Numbered from the stretch's first letter, positions 1 to 9,156 are shown. The stretch: DNA of 64,000 nt from Candidatus Thiothrix putei (GCA_029972225.1 CP124756.1:1284001-1348000); one strand, 5' to 3'. The notes: a model not told the origin generated them from the letters alone. Numbers and translations are program-made.

Positions 1-236
1 GACTGGATTATCGACGGCAAAGAACAGCCCAAATCGCTGTTTGCCATGATCCGCAACACCCACGCGCACGCGCCCGAAGGCATCCTCTCCGCCTACCATG
101 ACAACGCCTCCGTGATCGAAGGCCCGTTGGCAACGCGCTTTTTGACCGACGTAAAAACCGGCGAATACCACTACACCAATGAACCCGTCCACATCCTGAT
201 GAAGGTGGAAACCCACAACCACCCCACCGCGATTTC
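1..236 (+). repeat. Direct repeat, copy A (purL segment)
   Basis: Bases 1-236 match 2969-3204 without a mismatch, a constant offset of 2968 bases. The repeat may extend left of the window. The right edge falls in the codons for the AISP residues of PurL. Confidence 0.95.
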
Positions 237-267
237 CCCTTCCCCATTTGCAGGTGCTGTAATATGA
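1..267 (+). pseudogene. Truncated duplicate of an internal purL segment
   Basis: Read in frame from base 1 this encodes the same protein as residues 225-302 of the full-length PurL at 2297-6187, through the HNHPTAISP stretch. It then changes to SPFAGAVI and stops at 265-267. The DNA is identical to the intact gene for 236 bases and diverges abruptly after that. It lacks most of the FGAM synthetase and all of the glutaminase domain, so it cannot make a working enzyme. Its 5' end lies outside the window, so a longer truncated copy upstream is possible. A contig-end assembly artefact is the main alternative. Confidence 0.85.
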
Positions 268-358
268 GACAACAAGGCAACGTTATTTTCTACACCCAGT
301 CACCAGACTTTCAACAGGATATTTCTGCTAGAATTACCCAAGGTCGGAGTTTGTGGGC

Positions 359-2005
359 ATGATGAGTCAGAATGAGATGAAAACAATAATTGATTACCTC
401 AAAGGTGCGTTTACTTATTTATTGGTGGTGTTCCTGATAGTTACTTTGTATACCGAGCTATCCCATTATTGGAGTACCATAGGTAGCGTTAGGGGAGATC
501 TGGTCAAGTTTGAAATCCCATTGGTGTTGCTTCTATTATTTATTGTTTATTTTCCAACCATAAATAATAGAATTATTCGATATTTATTTCCGACAATACC
601 TATTCTTGTTTTATATCTATCGGTAGATGTTTTCTATGGATTTTTGGGTCGTTCTCCCAGACCCTCTGATTTTCAAAATATTAATATGGTTTCTGATTTC
701 TCAGTTGGATTGATGTTTTTGATTTTGCTCTTGGTTTTTTTGATCTGCTTTCCTGTTATTATGCTGTTTTATAAAGCATATCAAAATTGTTCATTTAAAG
801 ATATGGTATATTCTGTATCATTCAGGATGCTGTCGGTTTTTCTTGTGTTATTTGTATTTTTATCTGATACGTTTGCTGACTATCATGCATCTAGTTATCA
901 ATATGCGGAATGGTCACAAGAAAAGTCTATAAAAGAAAATGGTAGATTTTCCAGCTTTATGTTTTATGGTTATCAAGAAAAGAAAAGTTTTGCTCTTCTT
1001 GATGAGTATGGCAAGAAAAATATAGATATAAAAAAAATCTTGTTTCCTGATACGGTTCGGCATCCTCGTAATATTCATATTGTTGTCTTGGAAAGTTTTA
1101 TTGATCCAAGACTTTTGCTCAATATAAGCTTTAACCGTTCTCCTTTGGCGAATGAGTTGACACCTTATTTATTATCAGCTAGTAATAACTTCTCTCATGT
1201 CATCTCTCCTGTGTATGGTGGTACTACTGCTCAGGCAGAGTTTGAGTTGCTGACTGGCATCCATGCGTTTGCAAAGATAGGTAGTGTAGAGTTCAATATT
1301 CTACAAGGTGGAAAAACGAATGGGTTTGTTGGTGCATTGAACCAGAATGGGTATAAGAGCATTGCTACATTAGCAACTGGTTCGGGATACTATAATTCAG
1401 TTTCGGCTTACAAGAGTCTGGGTTTTGATGATGTCTTGTTTCTGGCTGAAAGCGGTATGATTACTGATAAGGAGAAAGAGCGAGGAGTTTCAGATGCGGG
1501 GCTGCTAAAACATAGCCTTTCCAGAATCAAGAATGCTTTGAATACTGCTACGCAACCTATAGTCAGTTACACTTTAGGCATGTATGGGCACTTTCCATAT
1601 GAGCGTGATTTGAGTGATGAACCAGATATTATTAATTCTGATCATCAGGATGAGCGAGTCAAAAGAATATCAAACCAGTTTTACTACCGGACAAAAGCAG
1701 TAGCTAATTTTATCAAGCAACTAACGGCAATTGATTCAAGCTCAATTATTTATATTACCAGTGATCATGTGCCTCCATTGCTGGATAATAATATTCACTA
1801 TGGTTTGGATCGGCATGAAAATATTTCACTTTTTATCAGTGATGGACATGCAGTTGATGTTTCCGGGAAAAGGTATTATGAGATTCCCTGGCTAATATGG
1901 GATGAATTAACGGGTTTAAAGAGTGCGAGAAGCTTGTCAGACAAGGATAGGGAAGAACTCTATTTCAAGCTTTTATCTGAAAGTATCCAGTTTGGTAACC
2001 ATTGA
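359..2005 (+). CDS. Membrane-anchored sulfatase/LTA-synthase-family phosphotransferase
   Basis: A protein of about 548 residues. The first ~190 residues hold around five hydrophobic membrane segments. A periplasmic alkaline-phosphatase-superfamily domain follows, with VVLESF near residue 245, GGTTAQAEF near 290 (Thr as probable nucleophile), GMYGHFPY near 415 and TSDHVPP near 475, the usual metal and substrate motifs. Family members move phosphoglycerol or phosphoethanolamine onto glycans or lipids, or hydrolyse sulfate esters; the substrate here is unknown. The ATG at 359 sits 9 bases after GGAG, which is better than the GTG at 353. A TAGAAT -10-like box lies at 329-334. The gene is clearly richer in A and T than purL on both sides, which suggests acquisition by transfer. 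Confidence 0.8.
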   Translation: MMSQNEMKTIIDYLKGAFTYLLVVFLIVTLYTELSHYWSTIGSVRGDLVKFEIPLVLLLLFIVYFPTINNRIIRYLFPTIPILVLYLSVDVFYGFLGRSPRPSDFQNINMVSDFSVGLMFLILLLVFLICFPVIMLFYKAYQNCSFKDMVYSVSFRMLSVFLVLFVFLSDTFADYHASSYQYAEWSQEKSIKENGRFSSFMFYGYQEKKSFALLDEYGKKNIDIKKILFPDTVRHPRNIHIVVLESFIDPRLLLNISFNRSPLANELTPYLLSASNNFSHVISPVYGGTTAQAEFELLTGIHAFAKIGSVEFNILQGGKTNGFVGALNQNGYKSIATLATGSGYYNSVSAYKSLGFDDVLFLAESGMITDKEKERGVSDAGLLKHSLSRIKNALNTATQPIVSYTLGMYGHFPYERDLSDEPDIINSDHQDERVKRISNQFYYRTKAVANFIKQLTAIDSSSIIYITSDHVPPLLDNNIHYGLDRHENISLFISDGHAVDVSGKRYYEIPWLIWDELTGLKSARSLSDKDREELYFKLLSESIQFGNH

Positions 2006-2038
2006 TGTTTGTTATAAAAGGCTCTTCCTCTAGAATAA

Positions 2039-2179
2039 TCCCCTGAAAGGCTGTTCCAAAAAATCACCCCGAAACACTGGGAGCTGATCGAAAAATTGCA
2101 GGAAGCCGGAGTCGTCAATATCCGCGAATTGGCACGGCTGCTGAAGCATAATTTTACACTCAAGACCAAGGTTGCCTGA
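2039..2179 (+). pseudogene. Remnant of an HVO_A0114-type winged-helix regulator (N-terminal/central part)
   Basis: The open frame reads PERLFQKITPKHWELIEKLQ, then EAGVVNIRELARLLK, before running into an unrelated tail and a TGA. It matches from memory the helix-turn-helix start of small predicted DNA-binding proteins often found with toxin genes. There is no start codon or ribosome site and the recognition half is missing. The rest of 2006-2296, between the sulfatase gene and purL, shows no other gene; the last ~115 bases are GC-rich purL leader. Confidence 0.6.
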
Positions 2180-2296
2180 TTTCCCCTGCCAAGCTGCGGA
2201 CGCACCCCGCCGCAGTTGGCACGGCAATCGCCTACAATCCCGCCCCACTTTCCGCTATCATACCCTCCTTGATGAACTGCCCATTGGTTTACCCCC

Positions 2297-5200
2297 ATGC
2301 TGATCTTCCCCGGTAGCGTTGCCCTCTCCGAATTCCGCCGCAACAAGCTGTTGAGCGCCTTGCAAGCCATCGTGCCCACGATCACCGCTGTGCAAGCCGA
2401 ATACGTCCATTTCGTGCGCAACAGCCGCGAACTGCGCCCCGACGAACACGCCCAATTGCAAGCGTTGCTGACCTACGAAGAAGTGCAAGGCAGCCACGCG
2501 TTCAGCGGCACATTGCTGCTCGTCACCCCGCGCAAAGGCACGATTTCGCCCTGGTCAAGCAAAGCCAGCGACATCGCCCACAACTGCGGCTTGACGATGG
2601 TGGAACGCATCGAACGTGGCATCGCCTACGACGTGCAAACCACTGCCGCGCTGTCTGAAGCCGAACGTCTCGCCATCGCCGCGCTGTTGCACGACCGCAT
2701 GACCGAAATGGTACTGACCGACCTGCAAGATGCCGTCGTCCTGTTCAGCGAAGCCGAACCTGCCGCCTTACGCTACGTCGACATCAGCAATGACCCCAAA
2801 GCCGCGCTCGCCAAAGCCAACACCGACTGGGGCTTGGCACTCTCAGCGGATGAAATCGACTACCTCGCCGAAAATTATGCCGAACTCCAGCGCAACCCCA
2901 CCGACGTCGAATTGATGATGTTCGCACAAGCCAATTCCGAACATTGCCGCCACAAAATCTTCAACGCCGACTGGATTATCGACGGCAAAGAACAGCCCAA
3001 ATCGCTGTTTGCCATGATCCGCAACACCCACGCGCACGCGCCCGAAGGCATCCTCTCCGCCTACCATGACAACGCCTCCGTGATCGAAGGCCCGTTGGCA
3101 ACGCGCTTTTTGACCGACGTAAAAACCGGCGAATACCACTACACCAATGAACCCGTCCACATCCTGATGAAGGTGGAAACCCACAACCACCCCACCGCGA
3201 TTTCACCGTTTGCGGGTGCTGCGACGGGTTCGGGCGGCGAAATTCGTGATGAAGGCGCAACCGGCAACGGCTCAAAACCCAAGGCGGGCTTGAGCGGCTT
3301 CTCGGTATCCAACCTGCGCATTCCCGGCTACCCCCAGCCGTGGGAACACGATTTCGGCAAACCCGATCGTATCGTTTCTGCCCTCGACATTATGCTCGAA
3401 GGCCCTATCGGTGCTGCCGCGTTCAACAACGAATTCGGTCGCCCCAACATCACCGGCTATTTCCGCACCTTTGAAATGCAAGCTCCCGGTGCCAAAGGCA
3501 TCGAGCTGCGCGGCTACCACAAGCCGATCATGATTGCAGGCGGCATGGGCAATATCCGCGAAAACAACATCAATAAAAACCCGTTGCCCGAAGGTACGCC
3601 GATTATCGTCCTCGGTGGCCCCGCCATGCTGATCGGTTTGGGTGGCGGCGCGGCCTCTTCAATGGCAAGCGGCACGAGCGCGGAAAACCTCGACTTCGCT
3701 TCCGTGCAGCGTGGCAACCCCGAAATGCAACGCCGTTGCCAGGAAGTCATCGACCGCTGCGTGGCATTGGGTACAGAAAACCCCATCCTCTCGATCCACG
3801 ACGTAGGCGCTGGCGGTATTTCCAATGCCATCCCCGAAATCGTCAACGATGCCGGACGCGGCGGACGCTTTGAACTCCGTGCCGTCCCCAACGCCGAACT
3901 CGGCATGGCACCGATGGAAATCTGGAGCAACGAAGCGCAAGAACGCTACGTCCTCGCCATTGCCGAAGACCGCCTCGACACCTTCCGCGCCCTGTGCGAA
4001 CGCGAACGCGCTGTCTATGCCGTGGTCGGGAATGCTACGGTTGAACAACAATTGCTGGTCGGCGATTCCCTGTTTGACAACAATCCGGTGAATTTGCCGA
4101 TGAACGTGCTGCTCGGTAAACCGCCGAAAATGCTGCGCGACGTGCATCACCAAACGTTCCACAAGCCGGAAATCGACCTGAGCGGCATTGAACTGGGTGA
4201 GGCGATTGAGCGGGTGTTGCGTTTGCCAACCGTTGCCTCCAAGTCCTTCCTGATCACCATCGGCGACCGCACGGTAACGGGCATGGTGACACGCGACCAG
4301 ATGGTGGGCGCGTGGCAAGTGCCGGTGGCGGATGTGGCAGTCACCTCCAGCGATTACACCACCAACTTCGGCGAAGCGATGGCGATGGGCGAACGCACCC
4401 CGATTGCGCTGGTGAATCCGGCAGCGTCTGGGCGTATGGCGATTGGCGAAGCGCTTACCAATATTGCGGCGGCAGACATTGCCAATATTCGCAATATTCG
4501 CCTGTCGGCAAACTGGATGGCAGCGGCGGGTTATCACGGCGAAGATGCCGCGTTATTCGACACCGTGAAAGCGGTCGGCGAAGAGCTGTGCCCGCGTTTG
4601 GGTCTAGCGATTCCGGTTGGTAAAGATTCGCTGTCGATGAAAACGGTGTGGCAGCAAGACGGCGAAAACCGTGAAATGATTGCGCCGCTTTCCTTGATCG
4701 TCACCGCGTTTTCACCCGTGCAGGACATCCGCAAAACGCTGACTCCGGCATTGTGTAGCGACGTAGGCGATACCGATCTGATTCTGGTGGATCTTGGCAA
4801 AGGGCGTAATCGCTTGGCAGCGTCGGCATTGGCGCAAGTCTACGGGCAAATCGGGCATCACGCGCCGGACGTGGATAACCCTGACGCGCTCAAAGCGTTT
4901 TTCGACACCGTGCAAGATTTGCGTGGCGAAAACCTGATTTTGGCGTACCACGACCGTGCCGATGGCGGCTTGCTGGCAACCTTAGCAGAAATGAGCTTTG
5001 CGGGGCATGTGGGCGTAACGGCTTGTATCGGGCAAATCAGTGGGCAAATGTTGCCAGCGCTGTTCAGTGAAGAACTCGGCGCAGTGCTGCAAATCCGCCA
5101 TTGTGATACGGATGCAGTGTTGGAAGCGTTCCGTGAGGCAGGCTTGGCGCATTGTACCCACGTCATTGGCGAGTTGAACGACAGCGACGAGCTGGTGCTG

Positions 5201-6187
5201 ACCTTTGCGAATAAGGAAGTGTACCGCGCTCCACGTGCCACTTTGCAGAAAATCTGGGCAGAAACCAGCTACCGGATGCAGGCATTGCGTGACAATGCTG
5301 ATTGCGCCGCGCAAGAATTCGAGCGCTTGGATGATGTGCAAGACCCCGGTTTGCCGTTCGCGCCAAGCTTTGAGTTGGATGAAGATGTGGCAGCGCCGTA
5401 TATCCGCACCGGAGTACGCCCCGCAGTTGCGGTATTGCGCGAACAAGGTGTGAACGGGCAGGTGGAAATGGCTGCGGCGTTCGACCGTGCCGGTTTCAAG
5501 GCGGTTGACGTACACATGACCGACATTATCAGTGGTCGGGTGAAGTTGAAAGATTTCAAAGGCTTGGTGGCGTGCGGCGGCTTCTCTTACGGCGACGTGT
5601 TGGGCGCTGGCGGCGGTTGGGCGAAAACCATTCTGATGAATCCACGAGCCAGTGATGAATTTGCAGCGTTTTTTGCGCGGCAAAATTCTTTCGGGCTGGG
5701 CGTGTGCAATGGCTGCCAGATGTTCTCGCAATTGCGTGACATGATCCCCGGTGCAGCGCATTGGCCACGTTTCTACCGCAACCGTTCCGAACAGTTCGAG
5801 GCGCGTTATTCGGCAGTGGAAGTGTTGGAATCGCCATCATTGTTCCTGCAAGGCATGGCTGGCTCGAAGCTGCCGATTGCAGTGGCGCATGGCGAAGGGC
5901 GGGCGGTGTTCGACACGGCGACGGCTGAAGGGATGTTGGCGGAAGGGCTGGTCGGCTTGCGTTACGTGGATAATCGCGGCAATGCCACCGAACATTACCC
6001 CGAAAACCCGAACGGTTCACCGTTGGGGATTACGGGTGTGACCACGGCGGATGGGCGTTTTACCATCATGATGCCGCACCCCGAACGCTTGTTCCGTGCG
6101 GTGCAGCATTCGTGGAAGCCGGATGATACGGGTGAAGATGGCGCGTGGTTGCGGATGTTCCGCAATGCGCGGGTTTGGGTAGGCTAA
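2297..6187 (+). CDS. purL: Phosphoribosylformylglycinamidine synthase, large single-chain form
   Basis: Makes FGAM from FGAR, glutamine and ATP, the fourth step of purine synthesis, in the cytoplasm. At 1296 residues it is the full proteobacterial length. An N-terminal PurS-like region comes first, then the linker, then two AIRS-like synthetase halves: [16 protein letters not shown] near residue 293-308 and the [11 protein letters not shown] region near 890. A C-terminal class I glutaminase follows, with [10 protein letters not shown] near 1133-1142 (nucleophile Cys) and the His/Glu pair in MPHPERLF near 1258. The start ATG has no strong ribosome site. Residues 225-302 are duplicated upstream at the window edge. 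Confidence 0.98.
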   Translation: MLIFPGSVALSEFRRNKLLSALQAIVPTITAVQAEYVHFVRNSRELRPDEHAQLQALLTYEEVQGSHAFSGTLLLVTPRKGTISPWSSKASDIAHNCGLTMVERIERGIAYDVQTTAALSEAERLAIAALLHDRMTEMVLTDLQDAVVLFSEAEPAALRYVDISNDPKAALAKANTDWGLALSADEIDYLAENYAELQRNPTDVELMMFAQANSEHCRHKIFNADWIIDGKEQPKSLFAMIRNTHAHAPEGILSAYHDNASVIEGPLATRFLTDVKTGEYHYTNEPVHILMKVETHNHPTAISPFAGAATGSGGEIRDEGATGNGSKPKAGLSGFSVSNLRIPGYPQPWEHDFGKPDRIVSALDIMLEGPIGAAAFNNEFGRPNITGYFRTFEMQAPGAKGIELRGYHKPIMIAGGMGNIRENNINKNPLPEGTPIIVLGGPAMLIGLGGGAASSMASGTSAENLDFASVQRGNPEMQRRCQEVIDRCVALGTENPILSIHDVGAGGISNAIPEIVNDAGRGGRFELRAVPNAELGMAPMEIWSNEAQERYVLAIAEDRLDTFRALCERERAVYAVVGNATVEQQLLVGDSLFDNNPVNLPMNVLLGKPPKMLRDVHHQTFHKPEIDLSGIELGEAIERVLRLPTVASKSFLITIGDRTVTGMVTRDQMVGAWQVPVADVAVTSSDYTTNFGEAMAMGERTPIALVNPAASGRMAIGEALTNIAAADIANIRNIRLSANWMAAAGYHGEDAALFDTVKAVGEELCPRLGLAIPVGKDSLSMKTVWQQDGENREMIAPLSLIVTAFSPVQDIRKTLTPALCSDVGDTDLILVDLGKGRNRLAASALAQVYGQIGHHAPDVDNPDALKAFFDTVQDLRGENLILAYHDRADGGLLATLAEMSFAGHVGVTACIGQISGQMLPALFSEELGAVLQIRHCDTDAVLEAFREAGLAHCTHVIGELNDSDELVLTFANKEVYRAPRATLQKIWAETSYRMQALRDNADCAAQEFERLDDVQDPGLPFAPSFELDEDVAAPYIRTGVRPAVAVLREQGVNGQVEMAAAFDRAGFKAVDVHMTDIISGRVKLKDFKGLVACGGFSYGDVLGAGGGWAKTILMNPRASDEFAAFFARQNSFGLGVCNGCQMFSQLRDMIPGAAHWPRFYRNRSEQFEARYSAVEVLESPSLFLQGMAGSKLPIAVAHGEGRAVFDTATAEGMLAEGLVGLRYVDNRGNATEHYPENPNGSPLGITGVTTADGRFTIMMPHPERLFRAVQHSWKPDDTGEDGAWLRMFRNARVWVG
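2969..3204 (+). repeat. Direct repeat, copy B (inside purL)
   Basis: This is the intact counterpart of bases 1-236. It lies wholly within the purL reading frame, which continues normally past 3204 with ACCGTTTGCGGGTGCTGC, whereas copy A reads CCCTTCCCCATTTGCAGG at this point. Confidence 0.95.
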
Positions 6188-6198
6188 ACGTTAGCCCT

Positions 6199-6939
6199 AT
6201 GCAACACCAACGTATTCCCATGACTGTCGATGAATACCACCTGATGGAGCAGCCGTTCGGTTACAAGGTGGAATACTGGGATGATCATGCGGTTATTACG
6301 CCGCGTGAAAATCATGTTGTTACCCAGTTAAGGGTGGTGGCACGGGTAGTGTCGCCTGTTTGCCGTTTGGTTGCGCTTGACACTAGCCGACAGCAAGAAA
6401 TGGCTGAAACTTTCTTTGCCGCTTTCCACGATACGGTTGAGTTTTGTGACTGGAATGAGAGCCATATTCGGGAGTTCGCCGACCGTAGTATTAGCGGTTA
6501 TTTTGCAGGGAAGCGCGGTGTACCACATCCTGCTTCTGTGATGGCATTGGCTCAGGATGGCAGCATTATTGGGCTGGCGTTATTGCTGACAGACGAGGCG
6601 GGGGAGGTATGCTTGGATTTGTTGTGTGTTGTGCCTGCCTACCAACGTCAGAAAATTGCGACCAGCATGGTTGCGACTGCGGTCAATCAATTGTCTGTGT
6701 TGGGTGTCGAGACATTGAGCAGTGTTTACCACCTTTGTAATGAAAGTAGTCGTGATTGGCATCATCGGTTTGGTTTTGTGGATGTTTACGACCAGATGTA
6801 TATCCGCTTGAAATATGCTTGGTATCGGAATGAAGTTTGGCGGCGTGACAAGCTGGGGTTGTTCGATGGCTTGGATGCGCTGAAGGCGGAACGGGATTTT
6901 TGGTTGGCGCAACTGGATGAGTCATCCAGTTTTGGCTAA
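6199..6939 (+). CDS. GNAT-family N-acetyltransferase
   Basis: A 247-residue protein. The central part (about 55-210) is a GNAT fold, with the acetyl-CoA-binding turn around VVPAYQRQKIATSMV and the strand-helix NESSRDWHHRFGF typical of the family's C-terminal half. The first ~40 residues (MTVDEYHLMEQ...YEYWD-like) and a ~35-residue charged tail are extensions. The acceptor is unknown: amine, peptide and small-molecule substrates are all possible. The ATG at 6199 is 11 bases after the purL stop; 6220 is an alternative start. It may ride on purL transcription. Confidence 0.75.
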   Translation: MQHQRIPMTVDEYHLMEQPFGYKVEYWDDHAVITPRENHVVTQLRVVARVVSPVCRLVALDTSRQQEMAETFFAAFHDTVEFCDWNESHIREFADRSISGYFAGKRGVPHPASVMALAQDGSIIGLALLLTDEAGEVCLDLLCVVPAYQRQKIATSMVATAVNQLSVLGVETLSSVYHLCNESSRDWHHRFGFVDVYDQMYIRLKYAWYRNEVWRRDKLGLFDGLDALKAERDFWLAQLDESSSFG

Positions 6940-6982
6940 AAATTGGGATATATCCACGATTATTAGCCAATTCTTCCTGTAT

Positions 6983-7201
6983 TTACACGCCCAACGCATC
7001 CAGTTCATCCAGCAGTTGCAATGCACGCTTGGGATTGCCGCGTAACTTTGCAGCCATGAAGCGTTGTTTGGCTTCTTCCTCAGCCAATACTTGCACCGAT
7101 AATTCAAACATGAGCTTGTTCAGGCTGATGTCGCGGATTCTGGCGACGCGCTTGAGCTTTTCCGCCATGTCTTCGGGTAAACGGATGGATAACGTTGTCA
7201 T
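6983..7201 (-). CDS. Ribbon-helix-helix (CopG-like) antitoxin candidate
   Basis: A 72-residue protein with a ribbon-helix-helix N terminus (TLSIRLPEDMAEKLKRVA), then a charged helix that could bind a toxin. It lies directly after the PIN gene, and its ATG overlaps the PIN stop by 4 bases, so the two are translationally coupled. Such proteins neutralise the partner nuclease and repress their own promoter. Here the antitoxin is second, the reverse of the usual order. It could also be a plain DNA-binding protein. Confidence 0.75.
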   Translation of the reverse strand: MTTLSIRLPEDMAEKLKRVARIRDISLNKLMFELSVQVLAEEEAKQRFMAAKLRGNPKRALQLLDELDALGV

Positions 7202-7629
7202 GCTCTTAATAACCTCAGTATCTGTTCCGGTGTGATGACTTCATAGCCCAAATGCTTGAGTTCAGCGCGGGCAAAGTCGTTCACGTTATTGGTAATAATG
7301 TAGGTAGCTCCGGCAGCAATTGCCAATTCCACTACATGGTTGTCGGCTTCATCGGTTAAATTGGGTCGCCACAGGTAGCGTGCATCAACAGGTGTGCAGA
7401 CTTGGGCAAAGCCATCTAGGAATTCCATCAGAGTCACAGAGGTTTGCTTACAAAGTGCCTGAATATTCTTCCGATTCAGCAAGTCCTGATATTCCATGTA
7501 GAGTGCATTGCCAACGCATGGTTGCAATTCACCTTCAAGGCAACGGCGGAGAACTTCCCGATTTGGTCCTTTGCCGCCGATTAATCCGGCAACTAGCACG
7601 TTGGTATCGACTACGACTTTGATTGCCAT
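7198..7629 (-). CDS. PIN-domain ribonuclease, putative toxin
   Basis: A 143-residue PIN-domain protein of the group annotated as putative toxin component. The acidic residues expected for Mg2+-dependent RNA cleavage are present: D8 in VVVDTNV, E46 in YMEYQDLL, D93/D96 in LTDEADNHV and D118 in NVNDF. It is the first gene of a two-gene minus-strand operon with the ribbon-helix-helix gene. The likely target is tRNA or mRNA, by analogy with VapC; nothing here identifies it. Confidence 0.82.
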   Translation of the reverse strand: MAIKVVVDTNVLVAGLIGGKGPNREVLRRCLEGELQPCVGNALYMEYQDLLNRKNIQALCKQTSVTLMEFLDGFAQVCTPVDARYLWRPNLTDEADNHVVELAIAAGATYIITNNVNDFARAELKHLGYEVITPEQILRLLRA

Positions 7630-7702
7630 CCAGAATTGCCATCATATATGCACACAAATGCCATTGTGTCATAGAATTTCGAAGACTTGAAGCATATTTG
7701 TT

Positions 7703-7864
7703 ATGAATATGGTCTCTGCGCGGCGGGTGAGCCGCGACGTGAAGGCAGTGCATACGGATGTTCATGCGCTGCTCAATGCTGGAATCTTGTCAAAAGCGGA
7801 TGACGGGCGAATTGTGTTTCCGTTTGATGCGTTGCATGTGGATTTTATGTTGCAGGCAGCTTGA
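7703..7864 (+). pseudogene. Remnant of an HVO_A0114-type winged-helix regulator (C-terminal half)
   Basis: A 53-codon open frame encodes RRVSRDVKAVHTDVHALLNA, GILSKADDGRIVFPF and then DALHVDFMLQAA, which I recognise as the recognition helix and wing plus the C terminus of small predicted DNA-binding regulators. The first half of the fold is absent. The ATG at 7703 has no good ribosome site. It corresponds to the half missing from the remnant at 2039-2179. A short functional protein is possible but unlikely. Confidence 0.6.
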
Positions 7865-7877
7865 TCACAGCCGAAGA

Positions 7878-7899
7878 AAATCGGGGACATCCCCGATTT
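7878..7899 (-). terminator. Terminator for the 7913-8713 gene
   Basis: A perfect 9-bp stem, AAATCGGGG / CCCCGATTT, with a 4-base loop. Read on the minus strand it is followed by TTTTCTTC-like T-rich sequence, so it serves the minus-strand gene that ends at 7913. Confidence 0.7.
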
Positions 7900-7912
7900 C
7901 CTAATTTCATCG

Positions 7913-8713
7913 TTAATGATGCTTAGCGTAACATGCACTTTTGCAAGTGTATTCTGCATCTTTAACTTGGTCTTCACACGTGGCTTTTAAATTTTCCCTG
8001 ATAAGAAATTTCCCCTCATCTAGTCCAGTACAACCAGTTGCAATGGCACGTTCAGTTTGAGCTTCACAGTCTTTTTCACAAGCAAATTGTGCTTCAAAGG
8101 CAGGGTCTGCCGTTGTGCTACCGCCACTACCAAATAGCAATTTTCCGATGCCGCCAATCATCTTGGCTGCTCCCTCTACAGCGCGAGCTTGTCTTGCTTT
8201 TTTTTCTGCCAATTCTTTTTGGTAAGTGGTTTCGTTCAAATTCCATGGATTACCTGCGTATTCTTGAACCGCTTTCTGTCTTGAGTCGTAGGTTCTAGTG
8301 CATTCGCTTTCAGTGCGGCTCATATAGTAGTCACTACTGTCAGCAATACCGTTGGCAAGTTTAGCTTTGACAGTGAATTGCTTTGCTGGGGTACAGCTAT
8401 CGACATATTCGATAAGCGGGTTATTGTCATCACTACCAGTCGACCAAAGATAAGAGTGTCCCGGTTTGAGTTCCACTGTTTTAGTTGCCTGTTGTGTGGC
8501 GGTTTCTTCCGCTTTAGCAACACTTTGGCTGTGCAGGCTCATGATTCCACCTAGCAAGAGAAGTCCACCCACCACAGCGGCGGCTTGCCCATCTGACATT
8601 TCACTTTCACTGGATGATGAACCCGTGCCAGTAATAGTTTTGTCTGCGAAAACGTATGAACTGTTGGCAATAAGCGAGATTGCCAAGCATGTGCTGAGGA
8701 TATGCTTTTGCAT
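7913..8713 (-). CDS. Secreted/periplasmic Cys-rich protein of unknown function
   Basis: A 266-residue protein that I do not recognise. It starts with a clear signal peptide (MQKHILSTCLAISLIANSS, then YVFA), followed by a Ser-rich stretch and a hydrophobic Gly-rich segment near residues 42-60 that may anchor it. A charged region comes next. The C-terminal ~60 residues hold six cysteines (ACEKDCEAQ, ATGCTG, ATCEDQ, TCKSACYAK), which suggest disulfides. The ATG at 8713 has AGGAG 9 bases upstream, so the longer frame is rejected. It diverges from the XRE gene and shares its operator-bearing promoter region. Confidence 0.7.
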   Translation of the reverse strand: MQKHILSTCLAISLIANSSYVFADKTITGTGSSSSESEMSDGQAAAVVGGLLLLGGIMSLHSQSVAKAEETATQQATKTVELKPGHSYLWSTGSDDNNPLIEYVDSCTPAKQFTVKAKLANGIADSSDYYMSRTESECTRTYDSRQKAVQEYAGNPWNLNETTYQKELAEKKARQARAVEGAAKMIGGIGKLLFGSGGSTTADPAFEAQFACEKDCEAQTERAIATGCTGLDEGKFLIRENLKATCEDQVKDAEYTCKSACYAKHH

Positions 8714-8767
8714 AGGATGATGCTCCTGATGATTATTAAGGAAGTAAATGCCCGGTACATCATCAAT

Positions 8768-8815
8768 TCTACGAATTACGTAGAGAATGCTCAAGTAAAA
8801 TTTACGAATATCGTA
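8768..8815. promoter_or_regulatory. Paired inverted-repeat operators between divergent genes
   Basis: Two near-identical dyads occur: TCTACGAATTACGTAGA at 8768-8784 and TACGAATATCGTA at 8803-8815. The shared core TACGAAT-NN-CGTA is spaced exactly 33 bases apart (about three helical turns), which suits cooperative binding on one face. The second dyad ends 3 bases before the XRE start codon. They are the likely sites for that regulator. Confidence 0.65.
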
Positions 8816-8817
8816 GG

Positions 8818-9156
8818 ATGTCAAAGCATCCTCAATCATTATTCGGTTCTCGTTTGCGTACAGCGCGAATACTTGCGGGTTTACCGCAGGATCGTTTGGG
8901 TGTGTTGATTGGGTTGGATGAGGGATGCAGCAGCGCCCGAATCAGTCGTTACGAAACGGGGACGCATGAACCGCCTTTCGAGACGGCTAAAAGTTTGGCA
9001 GCAGCATTGGGTATTCCGGCAGCATATTTCTATTGCGTATCAGACGAACTGGCGGACATCATTCTGGAGAGTCACGACTTGTCCGTTGATGAATTAATCA
9101 ATGTTCTGGAATGGCTGCGTCATCTGAAGCAAGCAAGACAAGTCGGTAAAACCTGA
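8818..9156 (+). CDS. XRE-family helix-turn-helix transcriptional regulator
   Basis: A 112-residue protein with a Cro/CI-type helix-turn-helix over residues 8-70: RLRTARILAGLPQDRLGVLI, ARISRYETGTHEPP, then AKSLAAALGIPAAYFY. This is typical of small phage-like repressors. A short C-terminal helix probably dimerises it. There is almost no leader between the second dyad and the ATG, and GTAGG is too close to be a normal ribosome site, so the mRNA may be nearly leaderless. It probably represses itself and the divergent secreted-protein gene through the dyads at 8768-8815. Confidence 0.85.
   Translation: MSKHPQSLFGSRLRTARILAGLPQDRLGVLIGLDEGCSSARISRYETGTHEPPFETAKSLAAALGIPAAYFYCVSDELADIILESHDLSVDELINVLEWLRHLKQARQVGKT

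Noticed and set aside
1-3204. An integrase-driven element with purL as attachment site
   Set aside because: No integrase, transposase or terminal inverted repeat is visible, and the identical 236-base copy is host purL rather than a diverged phage-borne replacement.
3659-4537. Long minus-strand open frame inside purL (292 codons)
   Set aside because: It is fully antisense to a conserved enzyme, is His/Arg-rich shadow coding from GC-biased third positions, and has no recognisable domain.
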